DNA of 64,000 bases. Source: Halobellus captivus. Lineage in GTDB: Archaea > Halobacteriota > Halobacteria > Halobacteriales > Haloferacaceae. Positions 58,852-64,000 of this stretch are shown here, in pieces. The stretch is taken from the NCBI RefSeq assembly GCF_003697845.1, contig NZ_RDQE01000004.1, positions 124,001-188,000 of the forward strand, given 5' to 3'. Under the pieces are notes generated by a model, which worked only from the letters and a program-made list of their open reading frames with translations, had not been told where the DNA came from and ran no database searches. How positions within the stretch are numbered: position 1 is the stretch's first letter; every line of letters starts with the position of its first letter. The position numbers were made by a program, and so were the translations under genes.

Positions 58852-60630
58852 TCACCCCAGAAGCAACGCGAAGAGCGTGACGGCCGCCGTGAGCGTCAAG
58901 AACAGCACGCTCCGGCCGATCCCGGCTCGAATCTCGGCGTCGACGCCGGCGTTCGCGAGCAGCTGCCGCGGGTTCATCGCGACCCACTTCGCGCCCGCGA
59001 CGAACCGCATCGTCGCGCGGTCGACGGCGGCCCATCCCTCGGTCACGCCCCACACCGACCACCGCCCGGCGTAGAAGGCGGCCGGGAACAGGACGGCGTC
59101 GACGTCGCGCATGTGGTGGGCGAGCCACCCCAGCGGCCGCTTCAGCGCGAAGAAGCCGACGAAGCCGGCGACGAGCAGCGCGGCGCTCTCGGTCAGGTGG
59201 CTCGTGCTGTACGGGTTGAAGTAGACCTCGTCGCTGCGGATGATCTCGGTGAACGGCATCAGCTCGATCAGCTGTCCGTAGAAGACGCCGAAGAAGACGC
59301 ACGCCCCCGCGGCCAGCAGCATGCCGGCGGTCTGGAAAGCGGTGGCGTCGTCCGGCGACAGCGTCGCCGACCCGTGGAAGAACACGTAGTAGCCGAGCTT
59401 GATGAACGACATGAACGTGCCGACGCCGCCGAGGACGAGCAGCCACCAGAGCAGCCCGCCGTCCAGGAGGAGCACGTAGTTGTGCACCTCGTGGGCGGAG
59501 TCGAGCACCATCCCCTTCGAGATGAACCCGTTGAACCCGGGAACGGCGGTGATCGAGGCCGCCCCGACGACGTACACGAGGAAGGTGACCGGCATCACCC
59601 GCCAGAGCCCGCCCATCTCCCTGATGTCCTCGAGGCCCGTCCGATAGATCACGACGCCGACCGCCATGAACAGCAGGCTCTTGTAGAGCACGTTGTTGAA
59701 CAGGTGCGCGAAGCCGCCGGTGACGGCGAACTCGCCGACGGCGGTCGCGAGCCCGAGCCCCGCGAGCATGTAGCCGACCTGCGCCTGGATGTGGTACGAC
59801 AGCAGGCGTCGCGGGTCGTACTGGAGCAGCGCGAAGAACGCGCCGTAGACCGCCATGAAGCCGCCGAGGTACGCGAGCCACATGCCCCCCTCGGGGAACG
59901 CGCGGTACATCACGTACACCGCGGTCTTCGTCGTGAACACGGAGAGGAACACCGACGCCGCCACGTGCGGGCGCGGGTAGGTGTCGGGCAGCCAGGAGTG
60001 GAGGAAGATGAACCCGCAGTTGATCCCGATCCCGATCGCGGCCAGGAGGGTCGCGGCCGGGTGGATCCCGGTCGTCGCCGAGAACAGGAACGTCCCGGCG
60101 TTCGCGAAGTGGACGACGACCGCGGCGAGCAGGACCGTCCCGCCCGTGCCGTGAAAGAGCGCGTAGCGGTAGCCGGCCCGCACCGCCGCGCCGCCGTACT
60201 GCCACACGAGGAGCGTGCTGGTGACCGCCATCAGCTCCCAGAAGAAGATCAAGGTGAGCCAGTCGCCGGCGTAGATCGTCCCGATCGTGGTGGCGACGTA
60301 GATCAGCGCCAGCGACGTGACCCACTTCGGCGCGTCGCTGCCGTAGGCGTACAGCACCGCCGCCGTCGCGAGGAAGCCGACGACGACGCCCATCAGGAGC
60401 GAGAACGGGTCGACGTTGAAGAGGACCACGTCGAAGCCGAGGAACTCCGTCGCCAGGTGCGCGCCCGTTCCGCCGTCGCCGAGCAGGACCGCCTGTGCGA
60501 AGACGAACGCGGTCGCCAGCGCGCCGAGGCCGTGCCCGACCGCGCGCGGGAGCGCGAGCACGAGCAGCGAGGCCACGGCGACGACGAGATACGGCGGGAT
60601 CGCGGTCAACGCGGCGGTCGCGCCCGTCAT
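58852..60630 (-). CDS. Mrp/Nuo-type cation-proton antiporter subunit (D/L family)
   Basis: 592 residues with about 14-16 membrane helices. The Proton_antipo_M core includes FFWELMAVTSTLLVW, ALFHGTGGTVLLAAV, FLHSWLPDTYPRPH, FTTKTAVYVMYRAFP (Lys in TM7-like), SYHIQAQVGYMLAGLGLA, HLFNNVLYKSLLFMAVG and GFNGFISKGMVLDSA. The C-terminal 100 residues add two or more helices. It overlaps the next antiporter gene by ATGA. It probably works with the neighbouring subunits as a multisubunit Na+/H+ antiporter. Confidence 0.82.
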   Translation of the reverse strand: MTGATAALTAIPPYLVVAVASLLVLALPRAVGHGLGALATAFVFAQAVLLGDGGTGAHLATEFLGFDVVLFNVDPFSLLMGVVVGFLATAAVLYAYGSDAPKWVTSLALIYVATTIGTIYAGDWLTLIFFWELMAVTSTLLVWQYGGAAVRAGYRYALFHGTGGTVLLAAVVVHFANAGTFLFSATTGIHPAATLLAAIGIGINCGFIFLHSWLPDTYPRPHVAASVFLSVFTTKTAVYVMYRAFPEGGMWLAYLGGFMAVYGAFFALLQYDPRRLLSYHIQAQVGYMLAGLGLATAVGEFAVTGGFAHLFNNVLYKSLLFMAVGVVIYRTGLEDIREMGGLWRVMPVTFLVYVVGAASITAVPGFNGFISKGMVLDSAHEVHNYVLLLDGGLLWWLLVLGGVGTFMSFIKLGYYVFFHGSATLSPDDATAFQTAGMLLAAGACVFFGVFYGQLIELMPFTEIIRSDEVYFNPYSTSHLTESAALLVAGFVGFFALKRPLGWLAHHMRDVDAVLFPAAFYAGRWSVWGVTEGWAAVDRATMRFVAGAKWVAMNPRQLLANAGVDAEIRAGIGRSVLFLTLTAAVTLFALLLG

Positions 60631-62771
60631 GGGCGAGCCACCTCCTCGGGGAGCCGCGTGTCGACGATGAGCTCGATCAGCTCCAGGAAGCCCATCTCGT
60701 AGGGGATCACGCCGAGCAGGACGGCGAGCGTCATCGCCGTGAGGATCGGCGCGAGCGTGAACCACGTGGACTCGCGGCCCCGGAGGGCCTCGAGCCCGCG
60801 CAGGTGCTCCCAGCCGCCCGGCGGCGGACCGCCGTGGTGGCCGTCGTGGTCGTCGTGATGGTCCTCGTCGTGGTGTACGTCATCGTGGTGCTCGTCGTCG
60901 TGATCGTCTCCGCCGGCGTCGACCACGTGGTCGTCGTCGGCCGTGTGATCGTCGTCGCCGTCGGCGGCGTCAGCGTCCGGGCCCTCCCGACCGACGCCGA
61001 ACGGGACGTCGACGTCCGAGGGACGCTGGTCGACCGCGTAATCGCCGGTGTCGACCCGGTCGGCGGGCTCCGAGAAGTCGCGTTCGCTCGTGTTGAAGTC
61101 CGGTCGGACGACGCCCTCCTCGTCGGTCGGGAGATCGTCCATCTCCGCGTCCGGGATCGCGGACTCGTCCGTACCCTCGGCGGTCCCGGCGTCGACCTCG
61201 CCGTCGGATCCGTCGGCGTCCTCGACGATATCGTCGACGTCGACCGCGTCCTCGTCGGATGCGTCGTCATCGTCCTCGGGACGGCCCCCGTCGGTCGCGA
61301 CGTCGTCGCCTGCGCCGCGACCAGCGGTCGTCGCCAGCGTCGACCGCCGCTCCCCGCCCATTCGGAAGTCGACGAGCGGCTTCGCGTCGTGGTCGTCCTC
61401 CGCCTCGAAGAAGGCGGTGTAGATCACCGGCCAGAAGTACGCGACGTTGAGGACGCCGGAGAGGAGCAGCGCGCCGACGAGGTAGTAGGCGACGGGGGTC
61501 AGTTCCATCCCCATCCGGACCCCGCCGATCAGCATGTAGTACTTGCTCACGAAGCCGGCGAGAAGCGGGATCCCGGCCATCCCGAGCGAGGCGACGGTGA
61601 ACGCGCCCATCGTCAGCGGCATCCGCTTTCCGATCCCCGCCATCTCCGAGATGTAGTCGGTGTGCGTCGAGACGTGGAGGTTCCCGGCACAGAAGAACAG
61701 GGTGAGCTTCATGAACGCGTGCGCCGGGATGTGGAGCAGCGCCCCGACGAGCCCGTACCAGCCGAACAGGCCGAGCCCGAGCACGATGTAGCTCAGCTGG
61801 CTCACCGTCGAGTAGGCGAGCCGCTGTTTCAGGTGGTCCTTCCGCAGGGCGATGAGCGAGGCCGCAGTCAGCGTGATCGCGCCGATCGTCGAGAGCATCA
61901 GCCCGGCGGAGAAGCCGAACGGCAGCGAGAGGTCGAAGACGAGCTCCGGACCGAACACGTCGAGGACGACCCGCGAGACGCCGAACGCGCCGGACTTGAC
62001 GACCGCGACCGCGTGGAGCAGTCCGGAGACGGGCGTCGGGGCGACCATCGCCTCGGGGAGCCACTGGTGCAGCGGCATGATCCCGGCCTTCACGCCGAAG
62101 CCGACCGCGAGCAGGAAGAAGGCGAGCATCGCCAACCCGGGGTCGGCGTTCGCCAGCTCCTCGATGCCGCCGGCGGTGAACGCGACGGTCCCCGTCAGCC
62201 AGTACACCATGACGGTCCCGGCGAGCACTAACACGCCGCCGCCGAACATCGTGTACGCGAGGTACTTCCGGCCGGCGGAGCGCGCCTCGGGCGTCTCGTC
62301 GTGAGCGACGAGCGGGTACGTCGCGATCGACAGCAGCTCGTAGAAGACGAAGATCGTCACGAGGTTGCCCGCGAACGCGATCCCCATCGTCGCCGACAGC
62401 GACACGGCGAAGGCGGCGAAGTACCGGGTCTGGTTCGCCTCGTCGAGGCCGCGCATGTACCCGATGCTGTAAAACGAGGTGACGATCCAGAGGCCGGACG
62501 CGAGGAACGCGAACAGCATCCCGAGCGCGTCCGCGCGGAGCACGAACGCGATGTCGGGAAGGAGCTCGACGACGGTCCACTCGAAGACGGCTCCCTCGAG
62601 CACGCGCGGGAGCATCGAGGCGACGATCCCGAACTTCGCGACCGCCGCGAGGATCGTCCACCCCTCGCGGACGTTCGGCGAGCGGTACGACGCGACGACG
62701 AGGACGGCCGCGACGAGCGAGACGAGGACGGCGAGCAGTGGACGTGGGTCCTGTACGATGGCTTCTGTCAT
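60627..62771 (-). CDS. MrpD-like antiporter subunit with large acidic/His-rich insert
   Basis: 714 residues, against about 500 for MrpD. The 14-helix core has FVFYELLSIATYPLVAH, MPLHQWLPEAMVAPTPVSGLLHAVAVVKSGAFGV, STVSQLSYIVLGLGLFG, HAFMKLTLFFCAGN and GIPLLAGFVSKYYM. After the helix ending YFWPVIYTAFFEAE, residues about 455-648 form an Asp/Glu/Gly-rich insert that ends in a His/Asp run (DHDDEHHDDVHHDEDHH). One or two more helices (LAPILTAMTLAVLLGVIPYE) close the protein. ATGA overlaps couple it on both sides. Confidence 0.82.
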   Translation of the reverse strand: MTEAIVQDPRPLLAVLVSLVAAVLVVASYRSPNVREGWTILAAVAKFGIVASMLPRVLEGAVFEWTVVELLPDIAFVLRADALGMLFAFLASGLWIVTSFYSIGYMRGLDEANQTRYFAAFAVSLSATMGIAFAGNLVTIFVFYELLSIATYPLVAHDETPEARSAGRKYLAYTMFGGGVLVLAGTVMVYWLTGTVAFTAGGIEELANADPGLAMLAFFLLAVGFGVKAGIMPLHQWLPEAMVAPTPVSGLLHAVAVVKSGAFGVSRVVLDVFGPELVFDLSLPFGFSAGLMLSTIGAITLTAASLIALRKDHLKQRLAYSTVSQLSYIVLGLGLFGWYGLVGALLHIPAHAFMKLTLFFCAGNLHVSTHTDYISEMAGIGKRMPLTMGAFTVASLGMAGIPLLAGFVSKYYMLIGGVRMGMELTPVAYYLVGALLLSGVLNVAYFWPVIYTAFFEAEDDHDAKPLVDFRMGGERRSTLATTAGRGAGDDVATDGGRPEDDDDASDEDAVDVDDIVEDADGSDGEVDAGTAEGTDESAIPDAEMDDLPTDEEGVVRPDFNTSERDFSEPADRVDTGDYAVDQRPSDVDVPFGVGREGPDADAADGDDDHTADDDHVVDAGGDDHDDEHHDDVHHDEDHHDDHDGHHGGPPPGGWEHLRGLEALRGRESTWFTLAPILTAMTLAVLLGVIPYEMGFLELIELIVDTRLPEEVARP

Positions 62772-64000
62772 GCGAACACCTCCGAGAGGTACGGGTCGAG
62801 GAGCGTCTCGAACCCGGCCCCCGCGAAGCCGAGTCCGACCGTGACGAGCGCGGCGACGACGAGCACGACGAGCGGCGCGGTCGGAACCGTTCCGGGAACC
62901 GCGGCGTCCACGCCGTCTCCGGCGTTTCCGCCGTCTCCCCCGTCGGCGACCGCGCTGCCGGCGTCACGGTCCGTTCCGTCGCCGGGACCGCCACGGTCGC
63001 CGGGGGCGGTCACACCGTGTGCCGCGGCCTCGCGGTCGACGCCCGCGAAGTACAGCTGTTCTATCACCCGGGCGACGTACGCCAGCGTGAACAGCGTGCT
63101 GGCGAGGATCACCGCCGCGAGCCCGATCCCGACGACCCCGCCGGTCGCGCCGGCGGAGCGGACCGCCCCGAGCGCGATGTACCACTTGCCGAGGAACCCG
63201 ACCGACGGGGGGATCCCGACCAACGAGAGGCCGAGGACGGCGAGCGCGCCGGCGGCGAACGGGGCGTCACGCGCGAGGCTCGCGAGGTCCTCGACGCGGC
63301 GCGCGCCGTAGCCCGCGGCGAGGAGGGCGAGCCCACAGAAGAGCCCGAACTTCATCAGGCCGTGGCCGACCAGGTGAACGACCCCCCCCAGTAACGCCGT
63401 CTCGTCGGCGATCCCGACGGCGGCGGCGATCATCCCGAACTGCGCGACCGAGGAGTACGCGAACATCCGTTTGAGGTCCGACTGCATGACCGCGAGCGCG
63501 GATCCCGCGAGTATCGAGACGCCGGAGACGACGAGGATCCCCGTCGTGATCGCGTCGTTGGCGGCGAGGAAGTCGACGGTGAACACGGAGTAGCTCACCC
63601 GTATCAGCGCGTAGGCGCTGACCGTCGACACGAGCGCGGCGACGAGCGTCGTCACCGCGTCTGGCGCGCGCTGGTAGGCGTCCGGCTGCCAGGAGTGGAC
63701 CGGGAACAGCGCGATCTTCAGCGCGAAGCCGACCACGATGAAGGCGTACCCCGCCCGGATCAGCGGGTCGGTATAGCTCGCCTGTTCGACGATCTGGGTG
63801 CTCACGTCGGCCATGTTCAGCGTCCCCGTCGCGAGGAAGACGTAGCCGACGCCGACGAGGTACAGCGACGCGCCGACGGTGCCCACGACGAGGTACTTCA
63901 GGGAGGCGTACGCGCTCGCGCCCGAGCGGTCGGCCGCGATGAGCGCGTACGTGGTGAGCCCGACGATCTCGAGGAAGACGAACAGGTTGAACAGGTCGCC
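62768..64000 (-). CDS. MrpD-like antiporter subunit, 5' end beyond window
   Basis: The frame stays open to the right edge, so the N-terminus is missing; 410 residues are visible. GDLFNLFVFLEIVGLTTYALI at the edge is the family's helix-5 glutamate motif. HSWQPDAYQRAPDAVTTLVAALVSTVSAYALIR, YSSVAQFGMI, HLVGHGLMKFGLFCGL and SLVGIPPSVGFLGKWY follow. A Gly/Asp-rich loop (DRGGPGDGTDRDAG) near the end is an insertion before the last helix. The stop overlaps the next gene (ATGA). Further mrp genes are expected to the right. Confidence 0.85.
   Translation of the reverse strand, partial: GDLFNLFVFLEIVGLTTYALIAADRSGASAYASLKYLVVGTVGASLYLVGVGYVFLATGTLNMADVSTQIVEQASYTDPLIRAGYAFIVVGFALKIALFPVHSWQPDAYQRAPDAVTTLVAALVSTVSAYALIRVSYSVFTVDFLAANDAITTGILVVSGVSILAGSALAVMQSDLKRMFAYSSVAQFGMIAAAVGIADETALLGGVVHLVGHGLMKFGLFCGLALLAAGYGARRVEDLASLARDAPFAAGALAVLGLSLVGIPPSVGFLGKWYIALGAVRSAGATGGVVGIGLAAVILASTLFTLAYVARVIEQLYFAGVDREAAAHGVTAPGDRGGPGDGTDRDAGSAVADGGDGGNAGDGVDAAVPGTVPTAPLVVLVVAALVTVGLGFAGAGFETLLDPYLSEVFA

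Overview
The window is chromosomal DNA of a halophilic archaeon (class Halobacteria). The evidence is high G+C, proteins dominated by Asp and Glu, leaderless genes with a TATA-like box about 25-29 bp before the start codon, and lineage-typical genes: CetZ, bacterioruberin carotenoid synthesis, GfcR with glucose dehydrogenase, archaeosine RaSEA and DacZ. A Halorubrum-like or other Haloferacales host is my inference. I saw no IS element, prophage, CRISPR array or rRNA.

Layout. 1-933: end of a creatininase-family gene and a DUF7344-type regulator. 1,240-10,512: a surface-protein locus. It has three large Tat/SipW-type (TasA-like) exported proteins, one carrying a von Willebrand A domain, each with its own structured leader. 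A tightly overlapping run follows: two smaller Tat exported proteins, a SipW-like signal peptidase, a very acidic exported protein and a small basic membrane protein. 10,540-12,582: pterin/folate genes (mptE, folP). 12,653-12,908: copy 1 of an intergenic repeat with covarying stems. 12,989-24,492: SHOCT protein, TrmJ-like methyltransferase, AzlCD, small membrane proteins, aldehyde ferredoxin oxidoreductase, VanZ, RaSEA, an MFS transporter, a DUF2209-like protein and HflX. 24,539-31,685: FEN1, NDUFA9-like protein, cetZ-cofC-cofG, MscS and thiE. 31,725-36,515: an SDR gene, the bacterioruberin genes crtD-lyeJ-cruF, and a DacZ-type diadenylate cyclase. 36,598-39,751: UspA, MBL hydrolase, TenA and MoaA. 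39,767-40,242: a small tandem repeat and copy 2 of the intergenic element. 40,328-46,357: atypical SDR, tRNA-Arg(TCT) with duplicated T-arm sequence behind it, UPF0200/UPF0201 pair, EndoIII, YlbF and a MinD/RecA-like pair. 46,428-53,638: FKBP, CYTH, MaoC, CitE-like lyase, glutamate dehydrogenase, diphthamide ligase and a dicarboxylate symporter. 53,735-58,841: glutaredoxin, gfcR-gdh, NRDE protein, winged helix protein and a nucleoside phosphorylase-like protein. 58,852-64,000: three overlapping Mrp/Nuo-type antiporter subunits, the last running off the edge.

How genes work together. Genes at 1,299-10,512 probably build and process a TasA/archaeal-bundling-pilus-like extracellular fibre or matrix. 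crtD, lyeJ and cruF make the C50 membrane carotenoid. cofC and cofG make coenzyme F420. gfcR and gdh belong to sugar catabolism. CitE, MaoC and glutamate dehydrogenase are compatible with glutamate and acetyl-CoA assimilation. RaSEA, TrmJ and the tRNA gene serve translation.

The strongest candidates for something undescribed are two. One is the intergenic element present twice (12,653-12,908 and 39,823-40,174), whose stems differ in sequence but keep pairing. The other is the T-arm-like hairpin repeated three times in the surface-protein locus, twice directly before a ribosome-binding region that can fold in two ways.
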